From NCBI GenBank assembly GCA_006937955.1, contig SSNP01000001.1, positions 12,623,858 through 12,687,857 on the forward strand: a stretch of 64,000 nt of DNA. Reading direction: 5' to 3'. The position numbers and the translations under genes are program-made. Source of the DNA: Pachypanchax playfairii (lineage: Eukaryota > Chordata > Actinopteri > Cyprinodontiformes > Aplocheilidae). The notes beneath the pieces are model-generated. The model did not search any database. It worked only from the letters and a program-made list of their open reading frames with translations, and was not told the DNA's origin. Positions 37,001 through 50,200 of the stretch are shown piece by piece (the stretch's first letter is position 1; each line of letters begins with the position of its first letter).

Positions 37001-39077
37001 TCAATTTTTTTACGTTGAACTAACTTCAGCTTCTCTTTGCAAGTTTCTCAGGTTCAGTCTTTTTCCTCAGTCTTATGCTTGCATGATTTAAATATAGGAA
37101 GTTTGTTTTAAACATTCCTCTGTGAAATGAGGAAGCAATAACATTTTATTTAAAACTCTTCAGCCTTACCGTTATGATAACTGACAGAGGAAGTGGAAAA
37201 CTCCCTGTTTCCAGCCATCTATTACCCCTTGTTCCTGTGCAGGTTCACGGAGAGCTAGTGCCTTTTTCCAGCAGTCAGTCAGAGAGAGTCGGAGTTACAT
37301 CTGGACAAAATTTCGAGTCCTTCACTGGGCCACAGTCATCATCCATGCACACTCACACCCAGGGCCAGTTTACTCCACTTAAAGCATATCTTTCTGCTCA
37401 GGTGGAGGAAACCAGAGTCATCTGAGAAAATCCAATCATACACAGGTAGAGCATGTAAACTCTGTATAGAAAGGTCTAAATCTGTCTTAAATTTGTTGTG
37501 GCTACAAAGGACTCCACTAGACTTCTGAATGCTTGGTACATGTGGGTGTCCTCTGCAGGAACTTATAAACCACTGTATATTTACACTGGAGGGGCCAAAA
37601 GGGACCATCTAGAAATCAGGGTTGTCATTTGCTACAACCTGAGAACTTCAGAGTGCGGGTGGAACACTAAATATTTTGTTAGATGTTTCCTGATGACAAT
37701 ACAAGTTACATAATTTCAACAGCAAAGGACTTGCTGTACAGGTTTATGACTTTCCCTAATCTGTCCAGTATCTCAGACCTTAGTGGAAACAAACCAATCC
37801 AGGGAGCATTACCAGCAGCTTCAGTTGTCTAGTCTACATTTTATTCATCTCAGTGAGTAGGATGCAAAAATTTCCGAACACAGTGTAACATAGTCCAAAA
37901 AATCCCTTTCTACCAGAGTTCATCCTGCTTCCATGTCACCTCCAGGAAAATGGTTTACGTTTAACTGGCTAGACTGACCAGAGCAGCTGACTTTTTCATT
38001 TCTTCATTGTCCAGTCCCTCTAATTCAATGATCAGGAATTTGACTGTTTTTAATTTGTTCCAGCAGTTTGAGCTACAATCTTCTATACCGCCATTCAGTC
38101 AAACAATGTCAATCAGCCCGAGTTTCTGTGTCTCATCACAAATTCTCAGCTGTACATAATCTTGTTGGTGATTCCTTCTTTAGGGAGTCAGGCCCTAATC
38201 ATTGAAAACTGGAACTATCCTGCTGCAGTAGTGGAGGACATTGTTGTCTGTTATACTTCAGTTTTTTTATTACCATCCAAAACATTTGAGTGAAACAGTC
38301 TGGGAACAAACTGTTGTGAGGCACATTTTCACTTCAGAAACCACCTTTTCCAGGAACCAGGTTTCCCCAGAAAATGGCCGTGGTAGAGAGGTGGTAGTTT
38401 CTATTCCCTCTGGTTGGTGGGGATGCATATAACCTTTTTGATTGGTTTAGGATCTGCAGCGTTCTAAATGATAAACCATTAGCAGTGTGCATATAAAGAA
38501 CTGATGAAGCTGCCTGCTGAAGCATTACGCATCAGTAATGTCCACCCTGTAGCTCAGACCTTCATGGAACCACAGCAAACCAGAGCTGAATAAAATGTAA
38601 ATGGTTCAGGGTGAAGAACCCTACCAGGGTAAAAAGGTTCTGGATCACTGAGTGTAAATGAAACACACCTACATGACAGATTATATGCATGAAAATAAAG
38701 ATCTTTTTACATTGAATTACTTGCAAAAGCTAAAGATGCATGTTGTGCTTTTATTATTTACCTTTTTGTTGGTCATGTGATAAACTGTTCAGAAATATTT
38801 CAGCTTTGTTAAGTATGAGCCTCTGATAACAGTTTTAATTGCCGGGTAATCAATCGTTTCCCGTTCCAGTCCAGCCCCAAAATATCGGGATGCACCAGCC
38901 TTTAAGATGAATAAACAAAATTAAGAGATTGAGCTCAGTGGTTTTTGAAAAGGGTAGATTGAAAATGGATCTTGTTGTACTGAAAATACTGCTGGGGTGA
39001 TAATGTATTGAAATAGTAAACAACCCCACAAACACTAAACGAATATATTTCACTGACTTTATCTGACATTGTCAGAC
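34001..39077. other. Repeat-dotted intergenic region, no gene
   Basis: No coding exon is supported. LINE-like tails occur at about 35835-35925 ('tttaaccagggagcc...tgaataaag') and 36520-36615 ('aaataaactgaattgaatttg'). An interspersed-repeat copy lies at about 37225-37490 ('catgcacactcacacccagggccagttt', 'agcatgtaaactctgtatagaaagg'). Confidence 0.4.
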
Positions 39078-39083
39078 ATATTC

Positions 39084-40053
39084 CAGTCCCTCCAGGATTT
39101 CACGATGTTGCGATCGCAACTATTAATGCAGCTTCAATGAAACTCAGCGAAATCAGCGCACTCGTGCAACTTCCTCCAAACACCAAAACTTTCCAACAAC
39201 TTTCCTGGAAAAAATAGTCGTTTGTGCCTCTTCCCTAAAGTTTCTGTTAGTTTTCGCACAAGTACTTTCTGCGAAGGCAGGAGAGCGTTAGCGGAGAAGA
39301 AGAAGAGAATCCCTATGTCACTTCCTGTCTTTATCCTGTGCCGGGAGAATGGAGACATGAGCGACATGGGTGACAATAATAAATCACATTTTCCAACAAA
39401 AATATCGTCAAGAGACCGCGCTAAACAGGAGTAAGTATTTCCTGTTAGTGACTTTTCGGTATTATGGACATGTTCTGTCCACATTCATTTATATTATTTT
39501 AATGCGCAAGAATGCACTTTAAGTTCCAAAATGTGCAATATAGTTTACTGATTTGCATTTTTGATTTTAAATTCTTGCACTTATTGCCTTGAGATGATTA
39601 AAAGTCCTTCAAACTTCTGTTTGCATTTGTTCAATACAACAAACTTAATTACTTACAATGCCATTGTTTGCATTATAAAATAAAATATAAGAAACATTAT
39701 TTTGTTGTTTTAACTGAACACTTTATTGTTTCAGTATTTTAAATTACCATTATTTTAAAGTGAGAAAAATCTTATTTAGTTTACATATTTCTCTAAACTC
39801 ATTTAGAATCAGCAATGCACAGCTAGTGAATTAGCTTTTTGGACTCATCCTGGACAAATTCATGTTGTTTTAATAATGGAAATAAGATTTTACATTCAGT
39901 TTGGACATCATAAGATCAGATAATTATGATAGGAGCCTTAAAGATGAACATTCTACTGAAAAAAAATTGCAACTTTTTTGCAACTTTTTGAAAAATCCGT
40001 TTTTTTTCTCTGCAACAATCATAAGAATTGCCCACGAAATCCTGGAGGGACTG
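39084..40053. mobile_element. hAT-like non-autonomous DNA transposon
   Basis: Terminal inverted repeats CAGTCCCTCCAGGATTTC (39084-39101 and the complement at 40036-40053) are bracketed by the direct repeat ATATTC (39078-39083 and 40054-40059). The interior keeps what looks like a first transposase exon: an ATG near 39357 encoding MSDMGDNNKSHFPTKISSRD, ending at a donor (CAGGA|GTAAGT) near 39431. The rest of the transposase is missing. hAT elements usually make 8-bp duplications, so the 6-bp repeat leaves the superfamily open. Confidence 0.75.
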
Positions 40054-40059
40054 ATATTC

Positions 40060-43000
40060 AAACAATGATCATAGACAAAGCAAACATTAGCTAAATAAAC
40101 TACTTGTTACATTTATGCGCACGTTCTGACAATAAGACATGAAAGTTGAGTTTTCTGTATAAATCCATTGATCAAATGAACCTAAACCAGGTGTGAAATG
40201 GACCTTATTTTATGGCATGTTAGTTTTATCGCATACTGAGCATTGTGTCCATATAAACATCAGCACTCATATTTAGTATGAACTCAGATTCACTGCTTCA
40301 GAAAAGCAGAGTCAAATAGTAAAAATAATAATAATAAAATATGTTGGTTGAAGTCATCGACAGTTGACCTTCAACTTCTGTGAAACAGAGCTGAGAGACG
40401 AGGTGGAGAATAAAAGGAACATCAGACAAGTGATGTTAAAATGAACATTTATAATGACTCTTTGTTGCCGTCGCAAAAATAATCTTTAAAAAACAATTCA
40501 ATTGTTAACACTGAAATGTTGACTTCACTGGTATTCCACGAGTCATAGAACACAACTCACTGAATTTCGTTTACAAACACAGTACTACAGTTACATTAAA
40601 TAGTCATTATCAATAAATCTATTAATGAATAATGTTTAAATCAACTAATAAAAACAATGACATTTAAAATACTCTCATTCCCTTACCATAGTGTCTGTTG
40701 TCTTTTTTTATCAACAGTGTGTTAATTAGAAAATTTACTGCTTCTGAAATGTTTTTGACAAAAGCAGAAAACAGACTGGCAGCATAACAATAACGGCACA
40801 TGAGCTCAAACGTTGCACAAACAGAGCAATGTTTTCAAGGGGAGTGGAAATGGGATGGAAGTGATCTTACAGTTATGTCGGCTTGCTGCCTTTTGGCTCA
40901 GTGTGGGATTATTTGGCACTCATGCTGACAAATATTTGCCACGAAAAAGCTTTCTCACTTTTTCAAGAATGGCACAAGTAGGCATTTTTATTTTGAAACA
41001 TGTTTAAATGACTCTTTTAATTTAAAAGACATTCTAAGAAAGCCCTTTTAGGTAGTTTACACTCTGGACTTTCACAGATTCTTTGCACTTGTGACAAATA
41101 AAAGGCAGAACTGTTTCCATTACCAGTAAAGAGAGATAGAGCCAATCATTAAAACATTACTTTCCTTAGGTTGGAAATATTTGATTGTATGCTGTCAGTC
41201 CATTTTTCTACTGAGATGGAAAAAGAACTATGTTAAACAATGTAAAAGCAAAAACATGAAAATACCTGCAAGGGATGGTATGCTTTTTTTTTTTTTTTTT
41301 TCATTTTCCCCCCACATGAGCAAGCGTTGAGCCTTGCAGAATTGTCAGGATCAGAACAAAAGATCAGTCCTTGCAGAGTTCAACAGTAAAATCTCCAACA
41401 TGTGTATGAGTTCTTGGTGATGAAGAAAGTTAACAAAGTTCATGAGAGGTTCAAAGACAGAAATAACCTCATATGTGGTTGGCAAAGAATCATATTTTTT
41501 CCCAGAAAAACCTTAACCCGTTTAAAGGGTGGACACAGTAGCAGGTTCTCGGTGTGATGCAACACAAATTGTGATCTTGTGTAGGCTGAGAGAGTGAGAC
41601 TCAGGTAGAATTGGTTTAAAGAGAGGAGAAAGCAGCCTTAGCCAGTTTGTAACCAGTCCTGGTCTTTGTGTGAAAGGGCTTCACGGGGCTGATGAAAGTC
41701 CAGAATACATTTGGAGCAAAAAATCGAAACAAACGAGCATGTTTGGAATGACACTGCAATTTGTCTGGCTTTTAGATGCAATAAATGAAAGAAAGGGCTT
41801 TGTGATACAAAACAATTAAACAAACATTTCATTGATGGGACCAGGCCTTAATCATACAGATATTTCCTCTGTCATTTTCATAAAGAAGAGTTGGCAAAAG
41901 ACATTCTTCATGTTGCTGGTGCTGAATATGCCTCTCATATCTGACTGGAGTATCAGGGAGACCTTGACCCTTCACTCTACTGCTTTCAGTCCAGTGTTTA
42001 AAGCCCAATTTGCCAGTAAAAACAAGAAACATTCTTTTCTTAATTTAACAACAAAATGAGTACAGCTGTACAGCTCCATCCCAGCTCAAAACAAAGCATT
42101 CAGGGAGTGATGAAGGCCTCTGCAGCTGGGAATGTGTGGGAGAAGCCTTGGAGTGAACAAACAGGTGCTACTTTTCTGTTTTGTCTGAGACTCCAGCCCT
42201 TCCCGTTGCTCTCGAGACCCAAAACGTTTGAGAAATAAATACATAAAGGCAACATCAGAGCAACAAAGGATAAAAATAAAATCAGAATAAATCAGCTGTG
42301 GAAAGCCAACACAATTTGCTTCATTTCACACCTAGTATGACCCACTGATCATTAAAGTGCATTTATGCAACACCAAACAAACAAGAAAATGTTGACAGCG
42401 AATCGGAAGTTGTGTTCACATATCAGATTCATGACTGTGGCCGCGTGAGGCCTACCTGACTATAGCTGAAGGATGTTATTGACATAGATATTTACGTTAC
42501 ACATATTTGACATTCCTGCCCTGAATTTACATTAAAGACAAATAAACATTTGACAGAACTTCTAAAAAGAAGAGAGTAAATGAGTACATTCGTAGATTAG
42601 ATCTGGGCTTTCAAGCTGCGACATAAAAAATATCAGAAAATTTCATGAGGCTTGAATTGTAAAAGAAATGTATGCCTGATATCCTAAAAACACCAAGAGC
42701 CAATGCACTGAGTAACATTTTCACGTTTGCTTGTTTCACATTTTTAATCTTTCTCACTGGATCTAAAAAACTAAATATTTTCTCTGATGATGTAAGAGAG
42801 ATGAACTAGACTGAAGAGAAACTTGATCCCAGATGTGTGTTTGTGTGTGTCTTTTTTTTTTTTTTCGGGCCAACATGAAAATAATGAACTCCCTCCCAAA
42901 TCACAACGTAAAGAAACCTTTTTTTTTTTTTTTAACATGAGGCGAGAAAACTTAAGAGCTTTACATTTTGACTGCATGCAGCGTTATGTCTTTGAATGTT

Positions 43001-46000
43001 GCGAGACACCTCGCAAATTTTTATCACTTTTTTTCCTCCATAATTTACTTTGATACCATGCAATAGAAGACGTGCAAAAAGATAACACCTAACTGCACAA
43101 ACACATTTTTGATTGTTAATGGCTATGTTATGGATGCTTATAACATGTTATGCTTAGTCCATGCTGGCCTATAGAGACATTTGTGAGAAAACAGCAGTAC
43201 TTAAGCCACAGGTCAAACAAACACACAAGGGATGCATGAAATATAAAACAACATGGATTCATAAAAATCACAATCTTTAACTCTTACTCTATGTACCTAT
43301 GAGATAAAACAATGCACAGAAAGTTCTTTGTCCTTTGTTTTCTTAAGTAATGTATTTGATTATCTTTTCTTAACTTAAAAGACAGTGTTTGATTGGCACT
43401 TGATCAGCACTTCTAAACAAATTATTAATATCTAACTTTTGATCGCACATCTACAATTTCAGAAGCTGCAGAGGTCTAGTTTGGCACAAGTCATACTATG
43501 GTGTCTATTATTACTTTCACTATCTTACCAATGCTGTATAGTATTCTATACTCCTCCTTTTATGCTCCAGTCTTTTAGAGCATGTTTCTAATCAACAGAA
43601 CAGACATCTTTTCAACTAAAATATTTTGTATAGTTTACTTATCAAATAGCAGCATTTTCATAACTTACAAAAAAGTACATGTAAACCTATTCATTCAAAA
43701 TCTTAGTAATTTCAAAGGTTCATACAACAGACATAAAACACAAAACAGGACAACATGCTACTATATTGCTTCCAGTATTCTTAACATTTTCTTACGGTCA
43801 AACTAAATCATCAGTGACAGAAATATGGACACCACCGGTCAATGATGAGTCTTCATAATGCACAAACAAACCGCAAAGCTAATCTTAGTCAGGCTTAGTT
43901 GTCACCCTTGTCATCCACACAAATATAACATAGTTTCACATTTTATTGACAACGCTGGACTGCATTTGGACTACAAACTAGAATAGCTACAATAAAGTAC
44001 ATATAGATCATATGACATGACATATTGTATTCCACAGAAAGGATTTCTAGTCATTTTCAGATAACAGGATATGAATAAAGGATGTCATTGTTTCGACTTA
44101 AGGTCACAAACACGTTCCCACATTGCTTTCTAGCTACTGAATGGATTCCACCTGAACTGTTCTTCCTTTTGAGGCTGAGACTTGAGCTAAGCCATCATAT
44201 TAATATTTATTTCACCAAGATTTGCCTTCTTTTGGGGAAAAACAAACAACAACAACCCGACTTTTTCTTGCTTTAAACTTTCTTTTGCTTTAAATTACTA
44301 AACTTGTTCTTGATCCTACTCGTTCTTCTCATAGAGGGAATTTGACACTTTGAGCTAATGTTGCTGGTTGGTCTCGGTGGGTGTCACAGTTTTGGATGAA
44401 AGTGTTTTCTGCTCATTTTAGCCTGGTGAACTCTGCAGGCTGGGAAAACCTCTTCACACCCCTTTGACCTGTCGTGCGTAACTCCCACCCATGACACATC
44501 CAACAATCACCCCCGAGACAAGACAAAGAGGAAGGAGACAGAGGGAGAGAGTACACGGATTCAGGACACAGGAAGAACTGCAGAATGGAGAGAACATGCA
44601 GGGCACTAATATGTTGGGAGAAAGAGGAAGGTTAATGATGGGCTGAGGAAAGCGACTTGTGGCACGATGTATCGATCAGAGAGCTCTGAAGCAGCACTCT
44701 CTGGAGTCAAACAGTCCAGTTGCATTGATAAAACACACCCTTATTTTGTGCTTGTATCTTATTATATGCTAAAATCTTGGGCAGTAAAGGGTTATCTTAC
44801 ACAATGATTTCACTGGTGGCCCGATTGTATTTAGATGAATGTAAAGCCTTCCAAACACATAGTGAAAGGAAAGATTTCAGCTGGGAAGAAAGGCTCACTG
44901 CTGCAATTGCTACGCATTATATTCAGACACAAAAAGTTATTTGAAATACTTCAGAATTATTTTACTTAAACAATTAAAACAATTTAAAAAAGGTTGTTTA
45001 TTTTTATCTAGAACAGGGAGTGGCTTCGATTTAGTTTGACATGATTCAGCACCAACTCTCACAGCCTTGCATAAAAAGGCTGATCATAGAGTATGGGTTC
45101 ATGGGGCACAAGTAATATGTATTTTGAGCAAAAGAAAGCGGACGTAAGAGGACTGGAGAATACAGAGCGGATGAGATTTAGTTCACAAATTGTAAAACGT
45201 TCACTAATTTGCAGTAAGTTAGCTAACAGAAACATTACAAGACGTCGGAGAATAAATGCTCCTGGAGAGATATCCCCTCTGTCATTATCGAGCGGTCTTG
45301 TGTATGTGACATAAATGTGCACATTAAAATGTACTTGTCTCCCAAACAGTGACAGACAGACTTTATATTGTGTTGGAAATGCCTCACAGTGCAGTCTTCA
45401 GAGACTCAGTGGAGTCAGAATGAATGCTATGGATAGCAGCACAGAGGGGGTGCAAGCTAATCTTCAAGTGCTTGCAAATGCTTCGGACATTTAGGCAGCC
45501 ACCATTAGACAAACAATTAGCTATAAAAGACAACAATGCCACAACATTTTATGTTTTATTATGTGCTCCACTTGAGCTTTAACGTGTTTTGGGAGCGATA
45601 TATCCTGCCTGAATGAACAACAAAATCTTTTTTTGTTGTTATTTTGTTTTGTTTATATGTTCGTCTTGATGCAAATTGGGAAGGATGGCTCACAGAAAAG
45701 TGACTCCAAACCCTCTTTTCAAGTGTCGACTACCCTTTCATAAATGTATGTCTTGTGACTATTTGGTACCCTTAATGTAAAGGCAAAAGTTTCTTTGTTC
45801 ACAGATATTGGTTCAAACAGTTTTTCTTCTCCACGTGCTTTCATAGTACTTTGTTTCATTTGTGAACTAAAGGAGTTAGACACTGCTTGCAGATAGTCCA
45901 AACCTTCAGCTAAATCTTGGGTGTAACAAATGTCAAAGTATTGCCAGGATAAAAAACACATCAGGTATTATATATTTAATTATATTAAGTTTTGTTTTTA

Positions 46001-47244
46001 TTCAGAAAGTAATGGTCTCGAATTCTAAATTATGGATTCCTTTTCTTCGCAAAAATCTGAAATCAATCACTGTCATTAGGTGAGAGGCTGGGTCAGATCC
46101 AGTGGGCTTCCAACGACTGGTTGACACATCAGCTTCTGTAACCAAATAAAAAATTAAGTTGCCTGAAATATTTTTATTTCATGGTAACGGAGAAATAAAC
46201 TAAATCTGATAGCACCAAGTAAGGGTTGAACAACAACATATTTTTTCATATTTGTAGCTGTGACTGAATATGCAAAGAATTTAGTGTTTGTGCATTAGTG
46301 GGAGCATTTTCTATGAGTGTTTGTGTAAAATATATTTATACATTCCTGTGTGTCTCCTCTGTCCTCTCACATTGATTATTTAACCCCTGAACTGTACTTG
46401 CAGACAGCAATGGCGAAGTTCAGACTGGGTTTGAGTTATACATTTCTTTCACTGCAACACAATGTTTGATCCCTGTAAATAAAAAATAACAATAAGCTAA
46501 TATTGTTTTTACATTCAGATCAACCTGCATTTACAGGTTTAAAAAATCTATTTGTAGTCGAATGATATTGTGTCAATAAATTAAATATGAAAATATATAA
46601 TACCCAAATTTAGAAAATTCAATTATGATATGAGCTAGAATTCAACACATGTCAACGTAAATGTTTTTTTTCTTAAAGAATTGATTCTTGGATTGCTTCC
46701 CCGAGGGCTGAGATGAGCTCAGGTGCTTTTCATTAAACCTCTCCCTTGTTAACAATGCATTCTGCATTGAAAACAAAGAACATGGTTAATATATCAGCTT
46801 TATAAATTGGCTAGATCTTCATCTGACATGCTCAGCTCACCTGGAGCTGAGGCTTCAAACTGATTTAAAAACCAAAAAAAAAACAACCAACTCCAAAACA
46901 AGGAAAATAAAAAACAGTAATGAGGTGTTGGAGGAGGGTGAGACCCTGCAGTCTCACTCTTGAATCTGCAACTTGGCAGTGGACCAGTTCAGCTTACTCT
47001 GATCGCCATTGTCATAAAGACTTGACACAAACTTTTTAAAAACATCAGGACATCAGTCCTAAAAACACACTCACATATCACACACACTTATCTTTGTTGT
47101 CTCCCCCATCTCCTCCTTTTTGATTCTTTCTTTTAATACTGAAAAATTAAACAAATTTTTGGACTTTTTTTCTATTCATCACAACTCTCAATTTCTTTCT
47201 TTTTCTGTCTTCATCCTTTTGTTTCTTTTCTCTTCATTTTCGTT
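40060..47244 (-). other. Repeat-poor region, probably including the nova2 3'UTR
   Basis: Reading leftward from the nova2 stop, about 7 kb of AT-rich non-coding sequence has only homopolymer runs (41285, 42851, 42919) and one antisense interspersed-repeat scrap near 46080. This contrasts with the repeat-dense 28-40 kb. Mammalian NOVA transcripts have long 3'UTRs, so part of this is likely transcribed. The polyadenylation site could not be fixed; AATAAA on the minus strand near 40990 is one candidate. Confidence 0.4.
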
Positions 47245-50200
47245 TTAGCCCACTTTTTGCGGGTTGGTAGCGCGCACTCCCTGCTCATATGTGATCCGCT
47301 GGCTGATCAGATATTGCGCAGCTTGTGTAGCAGCCGGTGACCCTGTTATGGTAACTTTACGGTTCCGAGTACCAGGAATGAATTCTCCTTTTTTGGAGAT
47401 CTGAATGCGGGCTCCTGTCAGCTCCTGGTACTCTACCAGCGTTTTCCCTCCTTTTCCCAAAATGGCACCCACCAGATTCTCGGGCACAGCAATTTCAACC
47501 ACGTCCTTGGCCCCATCTGCTAGCTTCTCAGTTGCCAACAGGGATGAGGCCATCAATGGAGATGAAGCATTTAGGTAACCATTGGAAGCCCCAGTAGCAG
47601 CTGCAAGTGAACCCAGGGAGAACCCACTAAGGCCTGTAGCAGGGTGGCCAGCGCTGCTGGAGGCATCATTAGCGTAAGAGGCCAAGAGGTTAGCTGCAGC
47701 AGCAGCAGCGGGGTTTGCACTAGCTGCAACTGCAGCGAGCACTCCAGAGGCAGCTGCAGGGTTGAGACCCAGGCCAAGGGTGTTGGTGTTGTAGCCATAG
47801 CTGGCCAGCGTATTCAGGGCTGATGTGATGGCCAGTAGGTCGTTGCCAGAAAAACTGGACATGGCAGCAGGGAAGGCACCCATTCCTGTCAATCCGGCCT
47901 GACCCAGAAGGCTGGAGGCAGTAGCAGCTGCTGCTGCAGCATTGGGCAGAACCTCGGCTGTATTAGCGTAGGGGGAGCCTGTCGGGTTGGAGTTAGCCAC
48001 TGGACCAGAGACGTTGGAATAGCTGATATTGAGACAACTGCTACTCTGAGGATCCTCCTGAATTTTCTGCACAATGATTTCCACAGCCTTGCGGTTCTGT
48101 TCAGGTTCCCCACTGATGGTCACCACTCGCTCCTGCAGGTTGATGCCTTCTGGCTTCTGTGAGAGCTGCACCCAAGCCCCCGACTGCTCCATCACTGCTT
48201 TCACTGTGGCTCCACCTTTGCCAATGATCAGCCCAGCTGTACTATTGGGCACAATCAATTTGGCCTGCAGAGAAATAGAGAGACTGTTGTAGCAAAAGCA
48301 TGACGCATAAGAGAAATTTAACAATGTAAATGGTAAACAGAAAGAGGGACATCTCTCACTGAGTCAGAATACTATACCAGCCCCCGCTTTACTCAGCAAT
48401 TTATTAATCCCTGGGGTTTAAGCAGCAGCTGCCACACTGCCACATGGCTCTGTCTAACTATGAAAGACCGGAGGTAAAAATAGCCACATACACTCACATT
48501 TTCCTGACCCTACCCAACTGTAGGTCACGGACCACAGAAAAAATAAGACTGGTGGCAAATGAACAAAAAGTCCTGAAAAAGAACAGCTACCAAAGTCACC
48601 ATACACAGGAATCATTGTGTTACATGGAACATCAAGAAAAATATTTGAACAAGGGCAGCTGCTTTCTGGAACTACTCATCTTGCAGCTCAATTAATCTTC
48701 TGTTTTTCTAGATCTGGCTTCAACATAATAATAGATGTGAGTGCTGGTAAAATGAAACTCTGGGGGAGTACAACTGGAATCAGAGCACAAATATATTTTC
48801 TCTCATCAGAGACTTCTGTGTTATGGTTTGGCGAATGCTCCAGAAAATACATTCTTCAGTTTTACACAGATAACTATATATACACCCTAACCTTTTTCAT
48901 TTTCACATCAGGACTACATCCGATGATGCTGATCCGTCTGACTTAATTTCCTCTTCAAAAGTTCCAAACGCAGCTTGAAACTCAGAACTTTTGCAAGTTG
49001 ATCTTCAAAGTAAAATGATACCATTGGTTGCCCAAAATCTCACCTGTTTGATGCGATCCGGGTTAACTGTGGTCTGAGGTTGTAGTATGCTGACTGGTTC
49101 TGGTTTCTGGGCGCTCTGGGGCATTTCACGGACTTTCTCTGCGATAAAGTTGTGGACACTATTGAGAGCATCGACAGTACCCTGTATCAGGCAGACTCTT
49201 TCTGTTGTTCCTGTAATAAAAGAAGCAGAAGAAGACAAATGTAACTGATTGGCTATTCTATTGAGTAGATACTTGGCAAGCAGGTTGGAGTATTTGCTTA
49301 AGACTGGACTAAGCTCTATATTTGTATTAAGGTGTCTTTGCACAAAGCTATTCCTCTCTTCCTCCATGTACACAGTGAGCTGAGAAACAGCTGAACGACT
49401 GAACACAGCTTCGCTATTGAGCCACATGGGGGAGAAGGATTCCTTTACAATGATGCAACACTTACATTGCTATATTGCTGTGCTTGTCCTTCTCTTTCAA
49501 CATTGATAGACTAAACACACATTGTTCTTCTCCTCGACTTCTTTTTACACCCACATTGACGACCCAAGTGGCATTTTGTTGCCATGGTAAAGGGGCAACT
49601 CTGTGGAAACAGGTGATGCAACAGTGAGTTCTTTATACTGGTTTGCATAATTTTTTTTACAACTCTCTCCTTTTTTATCCCCCTTCCTGTCTTGCTCTTA
49701 GCAACATTTGAATTTTCTTTGGAAGAATGTGAAATGTCTCTTAGTTTTCTTTGTGGTTTGACTGTGTAAGTCACCTGAGAGTAAAGTTTCATACCACTTA
49801 CTGAATGAGTCAAATTTGTAAAGGACCACCTGATGAGATCATATTTGCCAATTTGCCAGCACTTAGGAAAGGCTCAAACTGATTCAGTAAAAATCACTTA
49901 GTTCTGTGCAAAAAATTTGGATTCAGACAGTCAATTGGTCAGTCCAAGTATTAGGAACAGTGGTAAAAATTTTGAACTCAGTCATTGGGTGAGAGGCAGG
50001 GCACGCCCTGTCAAACCCACAAATACAATTTTTAAATTTTATTGAGAGTATTATTTTTAAATTACATTAGTAATTAGTATAATCTCCTAAAATGAAGCAG
50101 ACTCATCCTTTTCCCTACTCAGATGTGAAAGTGCACAAACTTTGCCTTCTATCGCTCTGCAACATACTGTATATAAGCAGTATTACTCAGACTAGTCTAA

